From Rehmannia glutinosa (lineage: Eukaryota; Streptophyta; Magnoliopsida; Lamiales; Orobanchaceae), in NCBI GenBank assembly GCA_016081115.2, contig JABTTQ020003409.1, forward strand, positions 1-64,000: a stretch of 64,000 nucleotides of DNA, given 5' to 3'. Shown in pieces: positions 49,701 to 60,900 of this stretch (position 1 is its first letter; every line of letters begins with the position of its first letter). The notes below the pieces were generated by a model. It made no database searches. It saw nothing but the letters and a program-made list of their open reading frames with translations, and was not told where the DNA came from. The position numbers were made by a program, and so were the translations under genes.

Positions 49701-51663
49701 GGGGAATATGATATATATAAATTATAGGCATTGCATGGAATATCCAATCATTTTAACATAGTAGGGGCAACAAGCTTGAAGTTTTACTGTTCAATGAGAA
49801 TACATAAGTGTTTTATAGCAAAATTTGCCTTAGAAAAATCATCAATATTAATAAATACCTTATGATTTTAAAGCCGTGTGTGTGTGTGTGTGTGTGTTAA
49901 GAATAACGACTAGCACTCAATGAGAAAATATTCAATCCATAAATTTCGTAGGCCTGATCCGCATGAGGAAAAAGTTCAAGCAACTTGCAGTTATGGAAAA
50001 TTCCAATGATGGTTCCTTTTGTTCACAAGCAGTTGTACAATAAAAGCATGGTTTGCATGGGCCAGAACACACTTATGTGTTATCTTCGGAAGTTCCCATT
50101 CATGATTCTTTTCTTTTATAGTTAACAGTCTAGTAGAGAGAAAAGCAAATAAAAAAAGTTATTTCACTCTAGAAGATGGGAAACAATAAAAGCATGTCCA
50201 CGTTATACTAGACTACCAACCTTGCTTCTGCCAGGTACTTTGGCACATTAGACATACTTTCCATGCCACCAGCAACAACCACATCATTGGTGCCCAGCTG
50301 GATGCTTTGTGCATAAGCATAGTCGCTGCAATGGCAAAACAGAATACACCCATATCATGAGGAAGCAATGACAATTCTACAGGGGAATACTGATTTTCAT
50401 GGTATGTGTCAAACCTTTCATCCCTGAGGCACAGACTTTGTTGACAGTCGTGCAAACCACTGTATTGGGGATACCTGCACCTAACGCTGCCTGTCTGGCT
50501 GGAGCCTGTCCCAGGTTTGCACTGAGTACATTTCCAAAGAAAACTTCTTCAACAAGTGATGGATCAATATTTGCTCTCTTTAGAGCACCTAAAAGTTAGC
50601 AGGTTAGGAGAAACAGAAATAGAAATCAGCAGGAGCGAACAATTAAATATAAAGCATTTTCTATTGGAAAGATGGAGTTTAAAGTTCGTAATGTTACTCT
50701 CAATAGCAACAGATCCAAGCTTGGTTGCTGATACTGATGAAAGCGAACCAAGGAAGCCACCCATAGGCGTTCGGGCAACACCAACGATGCAAACATCTGT
50801 TCATATCAAAGCATAGTTCAGACAAGCAAGGAAAATGTAGTGATGAAAAAGGTTTGCAATATACGATAATGAACGTGCAACCAGCAGATTAAACACTTGA
50901 AACAAATAAATTTTGCAGACGCTTAGACTAATGAACTATAAATGATTAAAGCCACAAGACTTAGACAAGCCTTCAAGTTGTTCAGCAAACCAAAAAAAGT
51001 ATATTAAATGTGGAAGCTTGTATGGCTGTATCTGTACATCTATCTATTGCTAAATATGCAACTGCGTTACCTGTGTGATCATAGAAGAAGCTGAAATGAA
51101 TGGATACAAATACTGGAAAAGATATGGACATAGGTGAAAACAAAAGTTATTTGCGTTCAATATAGTTTGTTAGTTATTATTTTTTCCCATCAGAATGCAC
51201 TGAAAAGAACAAAAATCTCCATACAACGAATTTCATTATTTAATTGATTTTCACAAAGAAATTCCTTTCTCAAGGGAAAAGTAAACTAACCAAATATATT
51301 TTCTGATTATATTATGCTTTTTATAGAAGAGTCTTAAGCTCAATACAAAGAAAATCGAAATGTTTCAAGGAACTTCAAGCACTTCTTAAAAGTAAACTAA
51401 ACATGATACATTTCTAAATCAAGATCCCAAGATTCAGCAAAAAAAAAAAAAAAAAAAAAAATCTTGAGCGGGTGCAAAGAGATAGCAAAGCAAAAGTAAG
51501 AAGCATCATGTGTTGGCCATTGCTGAACAATTACATGTAATTCCTTTTTATGCACACACACACACGCACACACACAAAGAAAAACTAACACACACAAATG
51601 AAAAAGGTTAACCAAAAAAATACCTCTGGGCTTAATTGAGTCCGCTGCTGCTGCTGGAGCCAT
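46707..51663 (-). CDS. Acetyl-CoA acetyltransferase (cytosolic thiolase), one-base frameshift
   Basis: Thirteen minus-strand coding exons: 51624-51663, 50698-50796, 50415-50588, 50221-50325, 49471-49609, 49154-49231, 49008-49073, 48471-48556, 47867-47966, 47642-47752, 47496-47537, 46954-47040, 46707-46796. The enzyme condenses two acetyl-CoA to acetoacetyl-CoA, the first step of the mevalonate pathway. The nucleophile cysteine is in NKVCASG (about residue 99); VVVAGGMESMS, NEAFA and GGAVSLGHPLGCSG with the catalytic His and Cys are all present, and the C-terminus GGGGASALVLELL is typical. The start is MAPAAAADSIKPRD. Summed exon length is 1217, one short of 406 codons: in exon 4 GCGACTATGCTT is followed by ATGCACAAAGC where the family needs one more base before GCACAA. 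Other exons are intact, so this is either a recent lesion or an assembly error. A noncoding first exon lies near 52310-52355. Confidence 0.93.
47167..47398. mobile_element. GGGATAA-family MITE in thiolase intron 11
   Basis: It starts gggataattacaaaagctac and ends agtatttgtaattctc, the end having lost two bases. A perfect 9-base repeat, ttaatttta, flanks it at 47158-47166 and 47399-47407. Confidence 0.85.
49876..49897. repeat. (GT)n microsatellite in thiolase intron 4
   Basis: An uninterrupted GT run of about 11 units. Other simple runs in this gene's introns are an A-run at about 51437-51461 and a CA run at about 51555-51577. Confidence 0.85.
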
Positions 51664-52373
51664 GAACAACTTTTGCCCAAATGAATGCTTCTTATAACTA
51701 ATTCCTTCAAACGTAGCAACAAAAGTTATAATGATCCAAGAAACATGGTATGCATGACCCTTACATTTCCCAAAAAACATGCATTTACATTAGAATAAGC
51801 AGGCATTTAGATGGCATGACATCTACTTAAAATAATTTCGCAACAGTACTTATCCCCCTCCTCCCCCTAAAAAAAAAACAAAAAAAAAGATCCTTTAATT
51901 TATGCAGCTAATTTGATTGCATCATAGCAGACTTCCCTTCTCTATTAATTTTCAGAAAGAAATTAAAAATATATAATACACCTTTATCTGCTTAAGTAAG
52001 AAATAAAATAAATGTCAATTCACCTTCAACTCCATCATCAGTTTTTGTTTTACTGCTCGCCCCTCACCCCATCTACACAGACACAGATACAGATCTCTAA
52101 CAAATAAAACACTCCATTAAAAATTTAAAATGCATCAGTGATCCGAAATTTAGATCTAATGGAAACACAGAAACGGCCAAAGACAGCCGAGAGTACATTT
52201 GCATGAATATTGAAAAGCTCCGCCCTATTTGACCGGAGAAAAATGGAACTCATCCATGGAAAATGCCACCCCATACACGAAAATAAACGCGAAACAATTA
52301 ATAGCTTACCTGTAAGAGCTGCGAGTATTGAGAAACTGTGCACGAAAATGGAAATCCAGGAAAGCTAGCCGTC

Positions 52374-52391
52374 TTATATGTATATATATAC
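52374..52391 (-). promoter_or_regulatory. Candidate TATA box of the thiolase gene
   Basis: The minus strand reads gtatatatatacatataag about 65-80 bases upstream of a probable noncoding-exon donor (cttacag before gtaagc at 52310). The distance allows a short leader exon of about 45 bases. The position is inferred from sequence alone. Confidence 0.4.
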
Positions 52392-52556
52392 AGCAAGAGA
52401 AGGTGGCCCGGCACTGTGTGTAGTGCGTGTTTGACACTGAGTGACGAGGACACACAAGCAAAATAGTGTGTTTTCGACACTTGGACAGTTAGACTTTTGG
52501 AATATTTGTTTGTTGAGAATTAAAATACAAATCGCCATAAGCAACATATAATAATA

Positions 52557-53247
52557 GGGTGAGGCTATTCACACCCCTTCATTTTTTTTTTTTTTTAATT
52601 TTGCAGGTTTCGACAATGATCCTTCCGCAGGTTCACCACACCCCTTCATTTTATTAACACACTCACCTTTTTAATTTTAATACACATTTTTCCTATTATA
52701 CTCTTTTCTATTAAAAAAAAGAAAACTTTGAAAAATGAAACACCCCACCACAGCCGTCTCCTCCCCCGCCACAACCACCACCACAGTTGCCACCATCAGC
52801 ACCTCCCTCCACCACCAGAGTCAGACAGAAACAACACACAAATCAGACGCACACACAAAATATCCTCAAAAACAACAAAAGAAGTGATTTATTATTGACA
52901 TAATTACACATTTTTGCCATTTTCCGACCTTATTTTTGCATTAATACCAAATTAGAGGGCACTCAAAGGGTTTATTTCAGACTCACACACACAATGATAT
53001 TTTTTGGATTTATTTTTGCTTAGCCCCAAATTAGGAGACACTCAAATGGTTTATTTCAGACTTGCAAACACCATCAATCACGTTCATCACTAAATTTTGC
53101 TAGGATAGTATTCTATTTGAAAGTCTTGGTGGAGATTGCACATTCCAAAATCTGCTGTCGCTCCTCTGCGCTCCGCCACCACCACTGTCTGTCGTTGCTA
53201 CACCATGTCTGTTATGATAAGAAAATTGGGTGTAAATAGCCCCACCC
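52557..53247. mobile_element. Mutator-like MITE of a second family
   Basis: The left end gggtgaggctattcacaccc and right end gggtgtaaatagccccaccc are inverted repeats. The 9-base flank ataataata occurs at 52548-52556 and 53248-53256; it is of low complexity but exactly 9 long and abuts both ends. Inside are a (CCA)-rich stretch at 52740-52820 and a diverged tandem pair of about 70 bases (52924-52993 and 53007-53073, sharing ttatttttgc, caaattag and ggtttatttcagact). It hosts the rRNA-derived insertion at 52586-52636. Confidence 0.75.
52586..52636 (-). pseudogene. Retroposed fragment of the 18S rRNA / ITS1 junction
   Basis: On the minus strand, positions 52637 to 52603 read ggtgaacctgcggaaggatc, then attg, then tcgaaacctgc: the last bases of 18S rRNA followed directly by the usual plant ITS1 start. 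This is followed by an A-rich run (aaaattaaaaaaa...). A 16-base direct repeat, cacaccccttcatttt, flanks it at 52570-52585 and 52637-52652. Sequence plus poly(A) plus target duplication is the signature of LINE-driven retroposition of a precursor-rRNA piece. It is far too short to function. Confidence 0.8.
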
Positions 53248-53304
53248 ATAATAATATTTGGTGGGTCCTCCTATTTCTCCATATTCACGAATCACTCACA
53301 TCAA

Positions 53305-54730
53305 ATACAGGCTTAATTACATAAACAACCTCTTAGGTTTCGTCTAATTATAAAAAAAAACCAATTATCTTTTATAATTACAAATATTCCCTTGATATTT
53401 ATTTCTGTATTACAAATTGTAGATGTATGTTTAGGGTTGATCCTATCAATTTTTGCCTGAGTTGAACTTTAAAATTGGGCTCAATTCAAATACAAAATTA
53501 AAGACAACGTAAAATAATAAAACAATAATGTGTAATATATAAAAGAATTCTATTATAGTTAAAATAATATGACATCTCCCAGAAAAAAATGACATCCACG
53601 TTAAAAAATTTAAATAATTATTTAAATATAACATGTCCTACAGTTTTGACAGCAAAAATATTAATAAAGTAAGTATAACAAAGTTGTGCAATATATAATT
53701 TTATGATTTTTTTGTCTTTTTAGTTTAATAAATTTTAATTTTGAGCTCTAGGAAAAATTAAATGTGATAGTTTTCTTAGCAATTTGAAAGGCTATATGTA
53801 GGTGTAAGGGGAAACCACTAGGCTAGACTTTTTTTTTTGTTGTTAATATTGCATTCATTTTCTATATAATAGTACAAGGTATACAAAAATTATGGGCCTC
53901 TAAATTTAGTATTTTTTTCCGGGCTCGAGTCGACCGACAATATGTTAAGTAAATACAAACCTCTCGGGGATGATTATTACACAATTAAAGTTCAGTGTGA
54001 TTTAAATTAAAGTGGATAAAGAAATAACTATTTCATTTCCAATTATTTATTTCAAAAAACAATAACACAGACCATTGCCCATTTATTAGGTGTTGAAAGC
54101 GGGCATAATAAAAGCCTAAATTTTATTACCCCAATATATATTAGCTAAACAACTAAAACTTCAAATATGGACACATGTTACACATCTATAGGTAAATTCA
54201 ATTTACCAACCACCTTTTATTGGATTGAGATTTCATGTTACACAATCATATACCACTTCCTATTCTTTTGTATGTGATGAATGTTACGTAAGATGATGTT
54301 ATAATTGTACATGTACCTGTCATTCATCCAATGAAGTGAAATGTGAAGTTGAATAGAATTGTGGAACACCATATTTATATTATTTTCTCTAGTGATAATT
54401 TTGGCCAAAATAACCTTTTGGCGGTAAAGTGGTCAAATTATACTAAATTTTGAAGGTGGAGTGTTTTTATGTTACTTTTGGGGGTTATGTGCTAAAAGGT
54501 GTAAAATTAGTGGTTGATATGCCATTTTCCCTATGTGTAATGATCGTATATTGATTTTTCAAATTCTCAAAATTGAGATATGAGAATTTTGGTAAAAATT
54601 GGATAAAACAAATATTGTAAACTATTGACAATGTAAAACTGATAAGATTCATTTGAAAGAAAAAAGTGCTCGATCTTCCAGTTGTATAATGCCACATTGG
54701 ACCGTTGGTTGTTCCATAATCGAATTTCTT
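53305..54730. other. Intergenic, decayed MITE halves
   Basis: At 53305-53430 one half of a GGGATAA-family copy is visible (taattacataaacaacctct, aattatcttttataattaca). A possible other half lies near 53940-53985. The rest is AT-rich and shows no gene. Confidence 0.4.
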
Positions 54731-54733
54731 TGA

Positions 54734-55856
54734 AGGGATGTCAATTTTTGACGCGACGCGAATCCGACTTAAAGTTACTGAGAGAAACACGAAAACGACT
54801 AACACAGATCTGACACGAAGTTACAATTTGTCTAAGACGTAGTTATTTTATCTTTTACTTACTTTTTGATGTGTTTTTAGCATAACCCGAAATCAACACG
54901 AAACCAAACATGAACACAGTGGTGGCCCTGAGGAGGGGCCCAAGGGGCGACCGTCCAGGGCCCAAAAATTTTAGGGGCCCACTAGGGCTACCATACATGT
55001 ATGTATATATATATATATATGTACATATTTTGTATGTGCCCATTTTTTTTCTTATACACTTACCAATTACTAACGGATATACTAAAATCACAACTAATTT
55101 TGCATAAAGATTGTGTCTTCTATTCTAAAAAAAAAAAAAATCGTTTCTCTCTTCTCTATCTACTGTCATTCAATCTACATCCAATATTTCTGCTATTGTT
55201 GCCTTAGAAAGTAGATTTGAACAACTTCAAATATATGATAATATTTTTGGTTTCCTGTTTGATTCGAAGAAGTTAAATTCTTTAGATGATATTAAATTGA
55301 AAGAATGTTGTCAAAAACTTGAAAATGCTTTAAAGCATGATAGCTCTTTAGATATTAATTCAGTTGATTTATTTACTGAACTGAAAGTGTTACAAGTGAC
55401 TTTACCAACAGAAGAAAAGACAGCACTTGAAATATTAGAGTTTGTAAATACTTTGGGTTGTTATCCTAATGTCTTGATTGCCTATAGAATATTATTAACT
55501 ATGCCTGTGACTGTGGCATCTGCATAAAGAAGTTTCTCTAAATTAAAATTATTAAAAACTTATTTACGATCAACAATGTCACAAGAAAGATTAAATGGAT
55601 TAGCAACCTTATGTATTGAAAAAGATATGTTGGATCAAATTGATTATGAAAATATTATTGATGAATTTGCTTCTCAAAATGCTAGAAGAAGCCACTTTAA
55701 ATGATTTTTTGATACTTTTTTTGTTTATATTGTGCAGTTTTACTCTTGTGATGTTGCAATTTGAAGGGGCCTTGTTTCTATCTTTCGCCATGAGCCTCCA
55801 AAATGTCAGGACCGGCACTGCATGAACACGACCCGATGACCCAAATTGACACTCCT
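54734..55856. mobile_element. hAT-like MITE split by a second hAT element
   Basis: The left end agggatgtcaatttttgacg and right end ccaaattgacactcct pair as inverted repeats, with gacacgaa/aacacgac-type sequence inside, as in a common plant hAT MITE. The 904-bp hAT remnant at 54917-55820 is inserted in it. No exact outer duplication could be fixed. Confidence 0.6.
54917..55820 (+). mobile_element. hAT transposon remnant with C-terminal dimerisation domain
   Basis: The ends cagtggtggccctgaggagg and aatgtcaggaccggcactg are inverted repeats, and the 8-base duplication catgaaca flanks them exactly at 54909-54916 and 55821-55828. The plus strand codes a piece of transposase: LKECCQKLENALKH, ELKVLQVTLPTEEKTALEIL, then NVLIAYRILLTMPVTVASA, a TAA, and RSFSKLKLLKTYLRSTMSQE followed by ERLNGLATLCIEKD. 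This is the hAT C-terminal dimerisation region of the TTF-type/ZMYM-like plant group. The N-terminal and catalytic parts are deleted, so it depends on a relative for movement. Confidence 0.9.
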
Positions 55857-55869
55857 AAATTCTTTCATA

Positions 55870-56375
55870 TATTTAATGCTACTTTAAGAACACCAGATTA
55901 AATTCATGTTCCACATTTCTATTACATTGTATTGGACGGATAACACATATATATAATGGTGTCATAATTATACCCGTGTTATTCATTCAATACAATAGAA
56001 TATGAAGTGGAATACACGACGAAAAAATGAAGAAAACACGACGAAGAAATAGTTGAATGGGAAAAAAACTTAAAAATGCTACAATAATTTGATCAAATCC
56101 CTTGAAAATTGAATAAAAAATAAAATAAAAATCTCAATACAGTGTTCATATTTTACTAATTACCAGCAATGCACGTGAACGTTGAAACCTTACAAACCCA
56201 TTTCTTAATTATTATTTTTGATCTTCAAAGAATACAAGGAAGAATGCTTTGTATTACATGAAATTTCTAGGTGTATATATGTATCATTTCCTCAAATCTA
56301 AAATTTCATTTTCACCCTTAATTATGAGGGCCTAATCAATGGAACAAGGACCAAAAAAAATGTACATAGGAATCG
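55870..56375. other. Spacer downstream of the ABC1K gene
   Basis: AT-rich DNA holding the 3'UTR of the minus-strand kinase gene. No other feature is supported. Confidence 0.4.
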
Positions 56376-56379
56376 AATA

Positions 56380-57939
56380 TCATATCATTTTCTCAAATTT
56401 ATCAAGCTTGTTCACCCTTTGCATGGATCTAACAAGTAGAATCAAGAAAACACCTGCATATGAACATTTGAGCAGTCCTTAATCAAGTATACAACACAAA
56501 TTATTCATCGATAGATCGAGAAACGTACGTGAACGTTAGAATACTCACCCGCACCAATAAACGAACCGTTTGCCATGATTCGACTGCCTTGATTGATCAA
56601 TGTCATCCCCAGGTTCAAGAGAGTACCCCATAAGACTGTATAAATGGTTGCCATCTGAAGTATGGTTGCTTTCCGAGCTGCTCTCTCCGACTGAGAAATG
56701 CACATTTTTTGCAATTTCATTATTGTGAACCGAAAAAGAAAAAGAAAACAGAGTTTTGTTCGAACACGAAAAATGGCAGATAAGACGACTTTAACTTGAT
56801 ACAATTGTTTAAACATATCAGACCTCAAGGACACGAACTCGGAGCTTCAAGTCTCCAGATTCAAGTTGTTTTACAATGTCTTCTATCCGTTGGATTCGAT
56901 AAGGCATGGAGATCGTGTACGATCTCGCCTGAACAACATGTAAAACACCTTAGCACATCCTAGTGAAAATCAAGCTAATATTTGGCAATTTTTTTGAAAA
57001 TATTCAAATGAGAACAAGACACAAGCACATTACGTCTTCAGCTTGTTTCGTTATTTCTTGAACGACTTGTGTCCCTGTCAGCTTCTGCTGTCTTAAATCT
57101 AAGAGCTCCTGTACGTAAATCGACTCATTTAGAGATATATCTCGAGATTAATATAGGTTTCAGATGGATAAGAATAGTTTCACAAGTAACGCAAAACCTG
57201 TGCATATGGAGCAGCAACCTTAACGAACGAAAATTTTGGATCAAGAGCGTAGCCAATGCCTGCAAGAGAGCAATCTGGGTAAACCACATGAAGGGAGTGT
57301 TTGCAAAACTCTTGAAAAAAAAGTGATTGTCAGTTTTTGGCTTAAAAAAAGTAGATTTTAGTATTTTCAAATGTTGTTTTTGATATTGCTTCTAGTTTGA
57401 CTTTTAGATACAAATAAAACACTTTTACAACTTATTCACCAAACACTTATTAACTTTCAACTTCTATTTGCACACATTACCAACTTTTGGCTCTCAAGTA
57501 CTTTTCACTTGTGCTACAATAAATCACTTTTTCTAAAAGCAGAAGCTTTTGCAAACACTCCCGAAATCTCAAGAAGTAACGAGAAAGAATTAACTTCAAG
57601 CAGGGACTGTTGTTCGTTTAAAGAAAAACAATACTGCTTTTGTGTTAGTTCAATTATGAGTCATTCAAGCATATGATGATATTAACAGTAAGTTAAATAC
57701 ATTATTAATTAATACATTAAAAGTGACGCCATATTTTGTCAAGAGAGATGATATATATCAATGAAAGAAAATATGATGCAGGAAAGAATTCATTTCAGAT
57801 CCAACAACAAAAAAAATAATAAGCAACTGATTAGCTGCTCTATATAGAATTTAACTTGCTAACGAATAACATTAACGGCCTAGTGACACTTGTATCAAAC
57901 ACAAGTTTCATATTGTTTATTTCTTCATTTTTCGTTTCT

Positions 57940-57980
<41 letters not shown>

Positions 57981-60900
57981 ACCTTCGAGTGTTGAAAATG
58001 CCCTGACCACAAACGCAAAAGTGGAAGGAAACCGAAATGGCTGGTCCGTTGCTATTGCAAATAAATCCTGCAAACATGTTTTCCATTTTCTTGTAAAGTG
58101 CAGTCCAAGCAGGAAAATTGGATAGTCTGATAAAAAAATTACGGAATCCTTTCCTCCTTAAACAATTAATTCAGCAAGTACAAAATATTAAAAAACAGAA
58201 AACAATTTTCAAGCGAGGATTGAGTTCCTGCATATATACCTCACCAATTGCGGAGAAAGTTTGCTGCTGACTGGGGGTTTGAGTTAACAAATTATCCAAG
58301 AAAAACTGTACTGATCTCCTCACCTAAAATGAGAAAATATTTACAATCCAAAGAAGTGGTTCATAAGTACAAAATTTTCATTCTAATATGTTAGATATAT
58401 ACATTAGTCAACTTAAAATATTAAGAATGAATTGTTAGTCAAGAAGCATACTGGTGACAAATCCCCTGTGGGCTGAAGTGCTTCAAGATCTATGAGACTT
58501 TGCATGACCTGCATCGATAGCTTTTATGTTATTAGCTATTGCATTGTGAATAGATCAGATTGTTTTCTACAAGAACTCGTACTTTTACGCAAATTTGTGA
58601 AATAAGTATACAAATTATTCACCAAACACTCCCCATTAGCTAAATCAACTTTCAGCTTCTATTCGCAAAACACTACCAACTTCTGATTCTCAACTTCTTT
58701 TCACTTCTACTGCAATTAATCACTTCTATCATAATCATAAGTTTTTGTAAACACTCGCTTAGGCAGTTGTAGATTCACAGCGAAAAACTGCTTTCAATTC
58801 TTAAGGCCTAGTTTGGCAACAGGAAACCAAAAAGTATCAAACTAATTTAGAATCATAAGGAATCTAACCTTTTTTGCATCCTTTTCATAAACGGCATAGA
58901 AAAGTTCTAACAGCCTGTCCCTTGTAAAGGTCTTAATCTCTCCCATCATACCAAAATCATAGTATATGAGTGCTTCGTCCCCATCAATAGCAAGATTTCC
59001 GGGATGAGGATCAGCATGATAGAAACCAGTCTTTAGTATCTGCAATAATAAAGGGGAAAAAATTAGACAAAATAATAACAATCAGATTTCTTCAATTTAA
59101 TTTAACCGCAGAAAACTAACCTGAATTAAGAAAGATTCAATAGCACGTGACGAGATTCTAGATCGATTATAACCCTGCATATCTATCATATCCATCTGGT
59201 TTATCTTAATGCCTGAAAATCCGAAGTATATAAGATTCATGATAAAATCCTTTACCTTAAATGAGGTCAGTACAGTATACACTCATCGTATTATCAATTT
59301 AGCGCCTATACCATAAGGTATCAGGAAACTAGAACAGTTGTGTCAATAAGAAAATTCTTGAAGTAGAAAGAAAACATATCAGAGTAATACCTGGAACATA
59401 CTCCAACGTTAACACCTTCATTGCTGTATAATCCCAGAAGACCGTCTAGAATTAAAAGGAAAGAAAAAAGAAGAAAATATTGTGTTACAATGATATGCAA
59501 CAACTTAACAAATTAAATGTTTACATTTCTGTAGGGAAAAAAATATATATATGGGCAGTAAGCCCAAATTTCAGCAAAACATTGAGAATGTAAAGAATTA
59601 GAAAATAGGCAAATGTATTCTAAAATTAAGATCAGAGAACAGATAATAGGGTTAATGATATTATTGAAAAGAGAACAAAGCCAGGAAAAGATGGAAAAAC
59701 TACAAGTCCTTGAGGAGGAAACATACAGGTACTCGGACCCACTTTATATTTCGAAAATCCCGACGGAATCTATCAGCATTCTTCGCTTCATTTACGTAAT
59801 CAATTTCTTCGTACAAGATCCTGGAATTTCCATAAAAATGAGACATAACAAGTCAATTAATGAATGCATTACCACAAGAATCACAAGCTAAGGCCAAAAG
59901 GCAATTTATCATGTAAAATCCATAATCTCAAAACAGAAATCGCTGAACCTGCTTACTTATTATATGACAGATGATTGTAAGAACAGATTCAGATTAACTC
60001 TTTAAACTTAAAATCCATCAATGTATACATGTACAAAGTGTTTTTCCAGATAATGCAACAAAGGCAGTTTATATACATGGTATTGCTAGATGATATTATT
60101 CTTCATATACAACTTACTTGGAACATTCTTCGTATATTCCAATCCAATCCCTCGTTGGACCGCCTAGAGTTTCACTTCTTTGAAAGTATTCAGCGACTAG
60201 CTTTAAATTTCCTGAAGAACGAGAATGTTACAATACAATTGAAAAGATGCAATATTTATATATTGTAAAAGAGTTTGTAGTGATCAATTACGAAGATCAA
60301 TGTCAAAAAGCTTCTTCAGCCCCGGTCGTTGAACTTTCACCACTACTTTCTCTCCATTATGCAAGATGGCCCTGTGAACCTAAAAATATTTGTGAAAAAC
60401 GATAATCAGCAATTCGATAAACAAATTCTAGGCTCGTGAAGCACATGATATATTTTTCAATATGGAGACATCAAAAAACATATCATGTAAGGCGAAATTG
60501 ACTTTGATATATTTCGATAACAAAATTAGGGAAGAACTAAGCAAGATATTAGTAAAAAGACAACAACAGCCATAACGGATAAAGAGTCGACAAACATAAA
60601 AAAGCAAACACCTGACCAAGACTAGCAGCTGCAATCGGTAGGTCTTCGAACTCCTTGAACAACACATGAATTGGAGCGCCCAATTCACTTTCAATGTAAT
60701 TTATCGCTTTACTTGTTGAAAAAGCAGGTACTTTGTCCTGATACGACAATTTGGCAAAACAAATCAAGGACCAAGACACATAAACTCATCATAAAAAGAA
60801 GAGTTAATTGCACTTTATCCCCCAAACTACAGCATTTTTTGCACTTTGCTCTCTAAACTTTGAAAATACATATTCTACCCTATGAACTATATGATTCGTT

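Noticed and set aside
52603..52637. A working rRNA gene or rDNA array edge
   Set aside because: Only 35 bases match, flanked by unrelated MITE sequence and a short direct repeat, so it is a retroposed scrap.
57943..58000. Poly-Ser-Leu/Glu-Arg frames through the (GA)18 run
   Set aside because: They are simple translations of the microsatellite in the intron.
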